This document shows, piece after piece, positions 39,992 through 47,676 of a stretch of DNA of 64,000 nt (position 1 is the stretch's first letter; each line of letters starts with the position of its first letter). The translations under genes were made by a program, and so were the position numbers. The notes below the pieces were generated by a model. The model ran no database searches and was not told the origin of the DNA. It saw only the letters and a program-made list of their open reading frames with translations. This DNA is from Candidatus Andeanibacterium colombiense (GTDB lineage Bacteria > Pseudomonadota > Alphaproteobacteria > Sphingomonadales > Sphingomonadaceae): contig CP119316.1 of assembly GCA_029202985.1 (NCBI GenBank), positions 992,001 to 1,056,000 of the forward strand. The letters are read 5' to 3'.

Positions 39992-40888
39992 ATGGCAACC
40001 AGCGCAGCCCCCACGCCCGAAGCCCTTGTCGCCGATCTGGTGCTGTTGCTGGACCTTGAGCCGCGCGGCAGCGACCGCTTCGTCGGCCGGCGCAAGAAAG
40101 GCGGCAGCGGCCGCGTGTTCGGCGGGCAGGCAATCGCGCAGGCCCTCGGCGCCGCCGAACGCACGGTCGACGAAGACCGCCATTGCCATTCGCTGCATTG
40201 CTACTTCCTGCGCGGCGGGAGCGAGGATTACGAAATCGACTTCAAGGTCGAGCGCGATTTCGACGGCGGCAGCTTCTCGAACCGCCGGGTGGTGGCGAGC
40301 CAGCAGGGCCAGCCGATCCTCAACCTCACCGCCTCGTTCCAGACCGCGCAGCCGGGGCTGGAGCACCAGCACCCGGTGATGCCCGCCGTTCCCGGCCCGG
40401 ACGAGCTCAAGTCGGATGCGATCCTGCGCCGCGAGCTTTCCGAACTGCTGCCCAACCATTACCGGGATCGGCTGCTCACACCCTGGCCGATCGACACCCG
40501 GCCGGTCGAGCCGCGCGACTGGATGGAGCCGCGCAAGAGCGAGCCGGTGACCCATAGCTGGTTCCGCACCGTGGCCGAGCTGCCCGACGATCCGCGCGTC
40601 CACCGCGCGGTGCTGGCCTATGCCAGCGACATGCATTTGCTCTCCACCAGCACCCGCCCGCACGGGGTCAACTGGTATCGGGGCGAGGTCAAGGCGGCGA
40701 GCCTCGACCACGCGATCTGGTTCCACGAACCGTTCCGCGCCGACGAATGGCTGCTGGCGGTGACCGACAGCCCCTGGGCCGGCGGCTCGCGCGGCTTCAA
40801 CCGCGGGCAGATCTTCTCCGCCGACGGCCGCCTGGTTGCCAGCACCGCGCAGGAAGGCCTGATCCGCCGGGTCGAACCCGGGGCCTGA
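39992..40888 (+). CDS. tesB: acyl-CoA thioesterase II (TesB type)
   Basis: A 298-residue double-hotdog thioesterase. It has GRVFGGQAIAQALGAAERTV, SFSNRRVVASQQGQPILNLT, and the catalytic set: Asp in YASDMHLL, the Thr/Ser site in SLDHAIWFHEPF and nearby, and Gln in STAQEGLIR. The ATG at 39992 gives near-standard length; a GTG at 39968 would add eight residues. It lies 31 bases after the cupin gene, so the three may form a unit. Long-chain acyl-CoA is the typical substrate. Confidence 0.92.
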   Translation: MATSAAPTPEALVADLVLLLDLEPRGSDRFVGRRKKGGSGRVFGGQAIAQALGAAERTVDEDRHCHSLHCYFLRGGSEDYEIDFKVERDFDGGSFSNRRVVASQQGQPILNLTASFQTAQPGLEHQHPVMPAVPGPDELKSDAILRRELSELLPNHYRDRLLTPWPIDTRPVEPRDWMEPRKSEPVTHSWFRTVAELPDDPRVHRAVLAYASDMHLLSTSTRPHGVNWYRGEVKAASLDHAIWFHEPFRADEWLLAVTDSPWAGGSRGFNRGQIFSADGRLVASTAQEGLIRRVEPGA

Positions 40889-40892
40889 GCGC

Positions 40893-41345
40893 TTGAAACA
40901 CGCGAAGCTGCTGCTTCTGCCACTGTTCGCAATCGCGTTGATGGCCGAGGAAGTTCCCGCCGATATTCATGACGGCGGCCTGTGCATCGGGCTCGGCTGG
41001 CTAACCCTCGCTCCCGGCGAGCAGGCAACCGTCAGCGAAGGGCCTGACTTCGCGGTGTTCTATTTCTCAAAGCCGGGCGAACCGCTGTACGGCTGGGGCG
41101 TCTATGGCGGCAGCGCGCCGCAGGTCAGCGGCAACGGACCGGTGCTGTTCGAGCGTGACGGGATCACGGTGACCCGCTCCGGCTTCACCGGCGTGTTCCG
41201 CGGCTATGTCGCGAAGGGTTCGCCCAATTCGGTGAACCATTTCTTCGGCTCGGTGTTCGACGATAAGCCCGAGGACAAGGCAGTGTTCGACCGGATCGAT
41301 TTCGGCGAGAACGGCAAGGCGCTCTGCCGCAAGGGCCGCGGCTGA
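40893..41345 (+). CDS. small secreted protein of unknown function
   Basis: A 150-residue protein starting at a TTG four bases after the thioesterase stop. Residues 1-18 look like a short signal peptide (MKHAKLLLLPLFAIALMA). The mature part begins EEVPADIHDGGLCIGLGW and has two cysteines (CIGL, and ALCRKG at the end) that could form a disulphide. No family recognised. It ends 4 bases from the convergent phosphatase gene. Confidence 0.65.
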   Translation: MKHAKLLLLPLFAIALMAEEVPADIHDGGLCIGLGWLTLAPGEQATVSEGPDFAVFYFSKPGEPLYGWGVYGGSAPQVSGNGPVLFERDGITVTRSGFTGVFRGYVAKGSPNSVNHFFGSVFDDKPEDKAVFDRIDFGENGKALCRKGRG

Positions 41346-41349
41346 CTGC

Positions 41350-43059
41350 TTAGGCCAGCGTGACGATCCCGTTGCGCTTTTCCACCGCGAAGCGCTGCAG
41401 GATCGACGGGCGATAGTCGGGCTTGAGCGCGGTATCGATCACAATGAAGCTGGCGGTTCCCCGTTCGCGGGTGAGTTCGAGCCGAACGTAGCCCTGGTGG
41501 GTTCCGTCGGTCCACAGCACTTCCGGATTGTGTTCGGCCAGGGCGCCGCTGATCCGCGACGCAGCCTCCGCACCGTAGCCTAACAAATTGCCGGGCGAGG
41601 AAATTCCCGCAGTGCCCAGTTCGACACCGGCCGGTCTGCCGCTGCCATCTGCGAGCTGGTTCGCCCAGAATGCATGGCTGTCGCCCGAGAGGAAGATCAG
41701 GTCGCCCGCCCCGGCATCGCGGCTGAGCGCGTAGAACCGCTCGCGCGCCCAGGCATAGCCGTCCCAAGCGTCGGGCATCGAAGGCAGGTTCCATTTGCCC
41801 TGCCATGCCAGCGACGACCCATGCTCGTCGGGGCCCGCCGGCAATCCGAGTTCGGAAACATCCGGAACCCGGATGCGCGCGATGACGATCTGGTTGCCGA
41901 TCAGCCGCCACGGCTGGCCTGCGGCAACCGAAGCCTTGAGACTGGCCGAGAGATCGCTTTCGAGCTCGGGCGAAATCAGCGCACGACCCGGCGCGCCGAC
42001 GGCATCGTCGACCAGACGGGTTACCTCCTTGCGGTCACTCGTGACGAAATCGGCGTAATCGACCTGCCGCGCCCGCGCGGTGTGGCGCGTTTCGAGCGTG
42101 CAGAGCGTGGCAAGATCGCCGAAGCTGTAGCTGCGCCAGAACTGCATCCGGCTGCGGCCCTTCACGCTGAGCCATTCGGGCTCGCGCACCGGCATATATT
42201 CGAAATAGGCCCGGATCGAATTGGCGCGGCGCACCGTCCAGTCGCCTTCGGTTTCCGGCTGGTGGTGTTGCGCGCCGCCGGTCCAGGGATTGTTCGCGCT
42301 CTCGTGATCGTCCCAGCAGGCGAGCAGCGTATGCGCCGCATGCATCGCCTGCGATCCGCCGTCGGTCTTGTATTGCGCGTGGCGGGTCCGGTAGTCGGAG
42401 AGGCTGACGATCTCGTTCGCCGGCTCGTGCAGCCGGCCGATTTGCGAGCCGATTTCGGTGCCCCAACCGTCGGCGCCATATTCGTAGATATAGTCGCCGA
42501 TGTGGAGCACGAAATCTACGCCCGGGTCGCGCGCGATCGCATCGTATGAATTGAAGAAGCCGAACGGATAGTTGGAGCAGGAAGCGAGCGCGATGCCGAG
42601 CTTCTCGGTGCGGCCGACCGGCAATGTCCGTGCGCGGCCGGTGGGCGAGACCGCTTCGCCGAGGCGGAAGCGGTAGTACAAGGTTTCGCCGGGTTCGAGC
42701 CCGTCCGCCAGCAGCTTCACCGTATAGTCGCGCTCCGGGCCGGTGGCGACGGTGCCGCAGCGGAGGATCGAGCGGAACTGCGGATCGCGCGACAGCTCCC
42801 ACGCGACGTCCACCTGCTCGCCGGTCGCGGTGACGCGTGTCCACAGCACCACGCCATGCGCGTCGGGATCGCCGCTCGCGACCCCGTGGCGGAACACCGG
42901 CCCGGCCTCGGCACCATAGGCGGGCGCGCGCCACGGCAGCACCGCCAGCGCCGCCGAACCTGCGAGGCCGGCCAGGGTGGTGCGGCGGGAAACCGGGAGG
43001 TGCGGGGCGCCAGGGGCTTGCGGGGCGGTCGGCATACCGCCGTCTTTCTGTCCTGACAT
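41350..43059 (-). CDS. PhoD-type alkaline phosphatase/phosphodiesterase
   Basis: A 569-residue Tat-exported enzyme. The twin-arginine signal SRRTTLAGLAGSAALAVLPW leads an N-terminal Ig-like domain (FRHGVASGDPDAHGVVLWTR) and the catalytic domain with metal-ligand motifs: ASCSNYPFGFFNSYDAIA, LHIGDYIYEYG, WDDHESANNPW and LSGDSHAFWANQ. PhoD enzymes need Ca and Fe and cleave phosphate mono- and diesters, usually under phosphate limitation. The ATG at 43059 is chosen to begin just before the Tat signal. It is divergent from a TonB receptor, with about 167 bases between. Confidence 0.92.
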   Translation of the reverse strand: MSGQKDGGMPTAPQAPGAPHLPVSRRTTLAGLAGSAALAVLPWRAPAYGAEAGPVFRHGVASGDPDAHGVVLWTRVTATGEQVDVAWELSRDPQFRSILRCGTVATGPERDYTVKLLADGLEPGETLYYRFRLGEAVSPTGRARTLPVGRTEKLGIALASCSNYPFGFFNSYDAIARDPGVDFVLHIGDYIYEYGADGWGTEIGSQIGRLHEPANEIVSLSDYRTRHAQYKTDGGSQAMHAAHTLLACWDDHESANNPWTGGAQHHQPETEGDWTVRRANSIRAYFEYMPVREPEWLSVKGRSRMQFWRSYSFGDLATLCTLETRHTARARQVDYADFVTSDRKEVTRLVDDAVGAPGRALISPELESDLSASLKASVAAGQPWRLIGNQIVIARIRVPDVSELGLPAGPDEHGSSLAWQGKWNLPSMPDAWDGYAWARERFYALSRDAGAGDLIFLSGDSHAFWANQLADGSGRPAGVELGTAGISSPGNLLGYGAEAASRISGALAEHNPEVLWTDGTHQGYVRLELTRERGTASFIVIDTALKPDYRPSILQRFAVEKRNGIVTLA

Positions 43060-43151
43060 TGCGCAACCCTGCCACGGCCAGATTGCAACTTTGTGGAAGC
43101 CGCCGCCCACGGCGCGAAATCTCGCAGCCGCCACTTGCGATATTTTTGTAT

Positions 43152-43180
43152 ATATAGCATGCTATATCCTGTCAGATATA
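43152..43180. promoter_or_regulatory. nested palindromes between PhoD and TonB receptor genes
   Basis: ATATAGCATGCTATAT (43152-43167) is a perfect 16-bp palindrome, and TATATC (43163-43168) with GATATA (43175-43180) forms a second inverted repeat overlapping it. They sit in an AT-rich divergent promoter region. They may be an operator shared by both genes. They do not match a standard Pho box. Confidence 0.55.
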
Positions 43181-43226
43181 GCTGATCGTAACAACGCGAC
43201 GGCGATCCAATGAGGGAACCCACCAA

Positions 43227-45311
43227 ATGAAACTCCGCCTGCTGGCTTCGGCCTGCCTGCTCACGTACCTGCCCGCCGTCGCCCATGCCGAAGATGCGGC
43301 GTCGGAAACCGCCGACAACGCCTTCACCCTCGGCCAGATCGTCGTCACCAGCGACCGTGTGCCCGCGAGCGAAGTGACGATCGGCAGCAACACGCTCGAC
43401 CAGAAGGCGATGGAAGCCTTCCAGACCACCGCGCTTGACGATGCGGTGAACATGATCCCGGGCGTGGTCGCTTCGAACAGCGGCGGCTCGCGCAACGAAC
43501 GCCTGATCTTCGTGCGCGGTTTCGACCGGTTCCAGGTGCCGCTTTCGATCGACGGCATCCGGGTCTATCTTCCGGCCGACAACCGGCTCGACTTCGGGCG
43601 CTTTCTGACCCCCGACATCGCCGAAGTCCAGGTTGCCAAGGGCTATGCCTCGGTGCTCGACGGCCCCGGCGGCATGGGCGGCGAGATCAACCTCGTGACC
43701 CGCAAGCCGACCCAGACGATCGAAGCCGAAGCCCGCGGCACGCTCGAACTGGATCGCAGCCTCGACTATGCGGCCTACACCGTGTTCGGCCTGCTCGGCA
43801 CCAGGCAGGACCAGTGGTATGCGCAGGCGAGCTTCGCCCGGTCCTATCGCGATCACTGGAAGCTGCCCGCCAGCTTCACCCCGACCGTGAACGAAGACGG
43901 CGGCGACCGCGGATTCTCCGACACTGCCGACTGGCGCGTCAACGCCAAGATCGGCTGGACTCCGAACGCGACCGACGAATATTCGGTCAGCTACACCCGT
44001 CAGGAAGGTTCGAAGGAAGCGCCGATCCATTTGACCTCGACCGTCAATTCGGTGCGCCGTTACTGGACCTGGCCGGAATGGAACATCGAGAGCCTGTATT
44101 TCCTCTCGTCGACCGCTCTCTCCGACGCGCTGACGCTCAAAACGCGGGCGTACAAGAGCAACTACTACAACATGCTCCGCAGCTTCGACAGCGCGGCCGA
44201 GAACACGCAGACCACCCCGCGCTCGTTCGACAGCCCCTATAGCGACACCGCCGCCGGCGGCTCTGCCGAGCTCGACTTCAAGGCCGGCGAGCGCGACCGG
44301 CTGAGCCTCGCGGTGCATTACCGCCGCGACGAGCACAATGAGAAGCAGCTTTCCCAGCCCGACCTGCCGGCTTCGACCTACGAGCCGAACCAGGAGAGCC
44401 TCGAGAACAACTACAGCGTCGCGCTGGAGAACCAGTTCGACATCTCCGGCAGCCTCAAGTTCACCCTTGGGGCAAGCTACGACTGGCGCGACCTGGTCAA
44501 GGCAGAAGAATACAACTCCACCACCAAGCTGATCTACAGCTTCCCGCTGAAGGACGCGCATGGCTGGAACGCACAGGGCCGGCTCGACTGGACCGGCGCC
44601 GACGGTACCAGCGCCTATGCCAGCATCTCGTCGCGCATCCGCTTCCCGACCCTGTTCGAGCGCTTCAGCAGTCAGTTCGGCACCGCCGATCCGAACCCCG
44701 AGCTGGAACCCGAACGCGCGACCAATTTCGAGGTCGGCGGTGCGAAGCAGTTCGGCCTGGTGCGCGCCAGCGGCGCGGTGTTCTACAGCCTGCTCCACAA
44801 TGCGCTGGTCTCGATCCGCACGGCCGGCAACCTCAACCGGCGCGAGAACATCGGCTCGGCCGATTACTACGGCGCCGAGATCGCGCTCGACGCGCAGCTC
44901 ACCCCGTCTCTCTCGGCCGGGGTCAACTTCAGCTACACCCACCGCAGCTTCGATGTGGGCGATGCGCCGATCGGCGGCTTCATCCGCGAATTCCGCCTGA
45001 CCGACGTGCCCGCGCACAAGGGCATGGCCTGGATCCAGTGGGAGCCGGTCAAGCGCTTCACGATCATGCCGAGCGCCGAGTTCACCTCCGACCGCATGAC
45101 CGTGGATCCGGCCACCGCCAACAACGACGCGCCGAACTACTACAAGCTCGATGGTTACGTGAACGTCGCGCTGCGCGCCGATTACCGGATCACCGAGCGG
45201 ATCAAGTTCGGCGTCGGCGTGAAGAATCTGTTCGACGAATATTACGAGCTGACGGACGGCTTCCCCGAGCCGGGCCGCAGCTTCTTCGCCACGGTGCAGG
45301 CGAAGTACTGA
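43227..45311 (+). CDS. TonB-dependent outer-membrane receptor
   Basis: A 694-residue receptor. A signal peptide of about 22 residues is followed by a plug domain (IVVTSDRVPASEVTIGSNTL, LDDAVNMIPGVVASNSGG, IFVRGFDRFQVPLSIDGIR and YASVLDGPGGMGGEINLVTR) and a 22-strand barrel ending FFATVQAKY with the C-terminal aromatic. No extra signalling domain is seen. It is divergent from PhoD phosphatase, suggesting uptake of a phosphorylated or phosphate-limitation-related substrate, which is inference only. A strong ribosome-binding site is not evident. Confidence 0.9.
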   Translation: MKLRLLASACLLTYLPAVAHAEDAASETADNAFTLGQIVVTSDRVPASEVTIGSNTLDQKAMEAFQTTALDDAVNMIPGVVASNSGGSRNERLIFVRGFDRFQVPLSIDGIRVYLPADNRLDFGRFLTPDIAEVQVAKGYASVLDGPGGMGGEINLVTRKPTQTIEAEARGTLELDRSLDYAAYTVFGLLGTRQDQWYAQASFARSYRDHWKLPASFTPTVNEDGGDRGFSDTADWRVNAKIGWTPNATDEYSVSYTRQEGSKEAPIHLTSTVNSVRRYWTWPEWNIESLYFLSSTALSDALTLKTRAYKSNYYNMLRSFDSAAENTQTTPRSFDSPYSDTAAGGSAELDFKAGERDRLSLAVHYRRDEHNEKQLSQPDLPASTYEPNQESLENNYSVALENQFDISGSLKFTLGASYDWRDLVKAEEYNSTTKLIYSFPLKDAHGWNAQGRLDWTGADGTSAYASISSRIRFPTLFERFSSQFGTADPNPELEPERATNFEVGGAKQFGLVRASGAVFYSLLHNALVSIRTAGNLNRRENIGSADYYGAEIALDAQLTPSLSAGVNFSYTHRSFDVGDAPIGGFIREFRLTDVPAHKGMAWIQWEPVKRFTIMPSAEFTSDRMTVDPATANNDAPNYYKLDGYVNVALRADYRITERIKFGVGVKNLFDEYYELTDGFPEPGRSFFATVQAKY

Positions 45312-45351
45312 GCGAAACAGACCGGGGTGCTGGCAAAAGTTTCCGCCCCCA

Positions 45352-45378
45352 TGTCACATCTGGGGTCTGCGCCTCGTC
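45352..45378 (+). promoter_or_regulatory. predicted ECF41 promoter
   Basis: TGTCACA (45352-45358), then exactly 16 bases, then CGTC (45375-45378). This agrees fully with the promoter signature reported for ECF41 sigma factors and lies upstream of the carboxymuconolactone decarboxylase-fold gene and the ECF41 gene, about 30 bases before the first ATG. It predicts autoregulation. Confidence 0.75.
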
Positions 45379-45408
45379 AAGCGACTGTATCCACCGAAAG
45401 GAACAGTC

Positions 45409-45858
45409 ATGAACACGCGCCCCAACCCCTTCGCTTCCGCCCCGCAGACGATGCAGCGGTTCCTCGCGTTCTCCGAGGAGGTCGCGAAAAGCGGCCTCGA
45501 GTCGAGCCTGCTCGAGCTGGTCAAGATCCGCGCCTCGCAGATCAACGGCTGTGCCAATTGCCTCAACATGCACACCGCCGAGGCGCGCAAGGCCGGCGAG
45601 ACCGAGCAGCGCCTGCACTTGCTCGCCGCATGGCACGAAGCCCCCTGCTACAGCGAACGCGAGCGTGCGGCCCTCGGCTGGACCGAACATCTGACGCTGG
45701 TCGCGAAGAAGCGCGCGCCGGACGAGGCCTATGCCGCGCTTGACGCGCAGTTCACGAAGGAGGAGCAGGTCAAGCTGACCATGGCGATCATCGTGATCAA
45801 CGGCTGGAACCGCATCGCAGTGGGCTTCGACATGTACGACAAGAGCTTCGGCTGGTGA
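45409..45858 (+). CDS. carboxymuconolactone decarboxylase/AhpD-family protein
   Basis: A 149-residue protein with an AhpD-like redox motif: SQINGCANCLNMHTAEARK, with Cys48, Cys51 and His55. The fold is used for peroxide defence or decarboxylation. It is preceded by the ECF41-type promoter and overlaps the sigma factor gene by 4 bases. ECF41 sigma factors are typically found next to such CMD, oxidoreductase or epimerase genes, which they are thought to control. Confidence 0.92.
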   Translation: MNTRPNPFASAPQTMQRFLAFSEEVAKSGLESSLLELVKIRASQINGCANCLNMHTAEARKAGETEQRLHLLAAWHEAPCYSERERAALGWTEHLTLVAKKRAPDEAYAALDAQFTKEEQVKLTMAIIVINGWNRIAVGFDMYDKSFGW

Positions 45859-46718
45859 ATGGAGCGGGCCCCGACCCGGCCTTCGAGGCGCAGCGGCCGA
45901 TGCTGCTGCGCGTCGCCTACCGCATGCTCGGCTCGATGAGCGATGCCGAGGATGTGCTGCAGGATGCGTGGCTGCGCTGGGCCGCCGATGACCGCAGCGA
46001 AGTCCGCTCGCCCGGCGCGTTCCTGCGCCGGATGGTCACTCGCCTGTGCCTCGACCAGCTCGGCTCCGCCCGCGCCCGGCACGAGGACTACGCCGGGCCG
46101 TGGCTGCCCGAGCCCGAGATCGAGACCGAGCCGGCCGACGATGTGACCCTGCCGCTGATGCTCGCGCTCGAACGCCTGTCCCCGCTCGAACGCGCTGCCT
46201 TCCTGCTTCACGACGTATTCGGCGAGAGCTTCGAGGAAATCGCCCAGTCGCTCGGTCGCGATGCGGCCGCGTGCCGCCAGCTCGCGAGCCGCGCGCGGCG
46301 CAACGTCCAGGCCGAACGCACGCGCTTCCCGGTGGAGCAGGGCGACGGGCGCCGGCTCGCGGAAGCCTTCTTCGAAGCCTCCCGCAGCGGCGACCTCTCG
46401 GCGCTCGGCGCGTTGCTGGCGCAGGACGTTACCTTCTATGCCGACGGCGGGGGCAAGCGCACCGCGGTCGCCCGCATCCTGCGCGGCAGCGACGAGGTGA
46501 TTCGGGCCCAGGCCGCGATCACCCGTCTCGCCAGCCGCTTCGGCACGTCGCAACTGCTGCAATATGCCTTCGTCAACGGCCTCCCCGGCTTCGTCACCCG
46601 CGAGGCCGACGGTGAACTCCAGACCACCGCGCTGCTGCTCGAGGAAGGCCGGATCAAGGCGATCTACGTGATGCGCAACCCTGACAAACTGGAGCGGCTG
46701 AAGGCGAGGCTGCATTAG
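45855..46718 (+). CDS. ECF41-group sigma factor with C-terminal SnoaL-like domain
   Basis: A 287-residue sigma factor. Region 2 spans LLRVAYRMLGSMSDAEDVLQ, and region 4 spans LSPLERAAFLLHDVFGESFE. All ECF41 marks are present: WLPEP in the linker (83-87), DGGGK in the SnoaL-like domain (197-201), and NPDKL near the C-terminus (275-279). In this group the fused C-terminal domain controls activity in place of an anti-sigma factor. It overlaps the CMD gene by ATGA. No other anti-sigma gene is present. Confidence 0.93.
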   Translation: MNGAGPDPAFEAQRPMLLRVAYRMLGSMSDAEDVLQDAWLRWAADDRSEVRSPGAFLRRMVTRLCLDQLGSARARHEDYAGPWLPEPEIETEPADDVTLPLMLALERLSPLERAAFLLHDVFGESFEEIAQSLGRDAAACRQLASRARRNVQAERTRFPVEQGDGRRLAEAFFEASRSGDLSALGALLAQDVTFYADGGGKRTAVARILRGSDEVIRAQAAITRLASRFGTSQLLQYAFVNGLPGFVTREADGELQTTALLLEEGRIKAIYVMRNPDKLERLKARLH

Positions 46719-46755
46719 CCTCCCCGATGCGACAATTATACGACAGCCTGTTTAT

Positions 46756-47004
46756 GTGCGCGAGAAGGACGCATTCGATGCCGGCCGCGCTCCGGGCGCG
46801 ATCCATGTTCCGCGCGGACAGCTGGAATTGCGGGTGAACGACATGCTGCCCGATCCTTCGGTCGAAATCCTCACCGTCTGCGAATTCGGCAAGGTCTCGA
46901 CCCTCGCCGCCGCGACCTTGCGCGAACTTGGCTTCCTCCGCGCGACCGCGCTCGACGGGGGGATGGCCGCATGGCGCGAGGCGAGGCGAACAGTCGAGAG
47001 CTAG
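46756..47004 (+). pseudogene. rhodanese-like domain, N-terminally disrupted
   Basis: From a GTG at 46756 the frame reads VREKDAFDAGRAPGAIHVPR and later TVCEFGKVSTLAAATL, a rhodanese active loop with the catalytic Cys in place. About 20 residues of the normal N-terminal strand are missing. The earlier ATG at 46727 gives MRQLYDSLF in a different frame, joining the rhodanese frame near 46745 only if a base is added or lost. It looks like a recent frameshift, or a very short protein started at GTG. It ends overlapping the convergent cyclo-ligase gene. Confidence 0.5.
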
Positions 47005-47654
47005 GCCTTCTCCGGCCGCGCCGCGCGCGCCTCGGTCACCACCGCATCCATTGGAATGTCCCACGCTTGCGGATGGATCGTCGGGATTGCCTGCAGTTCA
47101 TAGCCGACCCCGAGCAGACGCGGACGATGCGGCAGCAAGGCGGCCAATGTCCGGTCGAAGAAGCCGCCGCCATAGCCGAGCCGGTACCCCCCCGGATCGA
47201 AGCCCACCACCGGCGCGATGGTCACGTCCGGCACCACCACTTCCGCGTCCTTTGACGGGATCGGGATATTCCACACCCCGCGCTCGATCGGGTCGCCCGC
47301 CTGCCACACGCGGAATTCGAGCGGTTGGCCCTTCGCGATCACCACCGGCAGCGCGGTGCGCGCACCGCGTTTGGCCAGCCGCGCAAGCAGCGGCCTCAGA
47401 TCCTGCTCGGCCCGGAACGGCCAGTACCCGCTCACCACCAGTCCTGAAGGATCGCCGATAAGCTGTTCGAGGCGTTCGGAAATCCGCGCGTCCATTTGCG
47501 CGCGCTCGACCGCGCGCAGCGCCATCCGCGCGGCGATGATCCGCTCGCGCTCCGCCTTGCGCCAGGCCTTCAGGTCCAACAGCCGGGAATAGGCTGGATC
47601 GACCTCCGCCAGCGAACAGGGCGGCGATGCAAACCCACGCTCTTCTTCACTCAT
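47001..47654 (-). CDS. 5-formyltetrahydrofolate cyclo-ligase
   Basis: A 217-residue enzyme that converts 5-formyl-THF to 5,10-methenyl-THF using ATP. The signature is GFDPGGYRLGYGGGFFDRTL, with the nucleotide loop residues, plus VSGYWPFRAEQDLRPLL and the basic start LKAWRKAERERIIAARMAL. The start at 47654 is preceded by GGAGGG; a longer upstream reading extends into uvrC and is rejected. It follows uvrC on the same strand by 22 bases. It supplies the same folate pool used by fhs and fmt in this window. Confidence 0.91.
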   Translation of the reverse strand: MSEEERGFASPPCSLAEVDPAYSRLLDLKAWRKAERERIIAARMALRAVERAQMDARISERLEQLIGDPSGLVVSGYWPFRAEQDLRPLLARLAKRGARTALPVVIAKGQPLEFRVWQAGDPIERGVWNIPIPSKDAEVVVPDVTIAPVVGFDPGGYRLGYGGGFFDRTLAALLPHRPRLLGVGYELQAIPTIHPQAWDIPMDAVVTEARAARPEKA

Positions 47655-47676
47655 CGGACCCTCCAGGCCCAAGCCG

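Noticed and set aside
37882..40164. A 760-codon minus-strand frame across the acyltransferase and cupin genes
   Set aside because: Its sequence lacks domains and it contradicts two well-supported plus-strand genes.
43141..43200. A Pho box upstream of the TonB receptor
   Set aside because: Only one CTGTCA-like unit is present; the second direct repeat is not recognisable.
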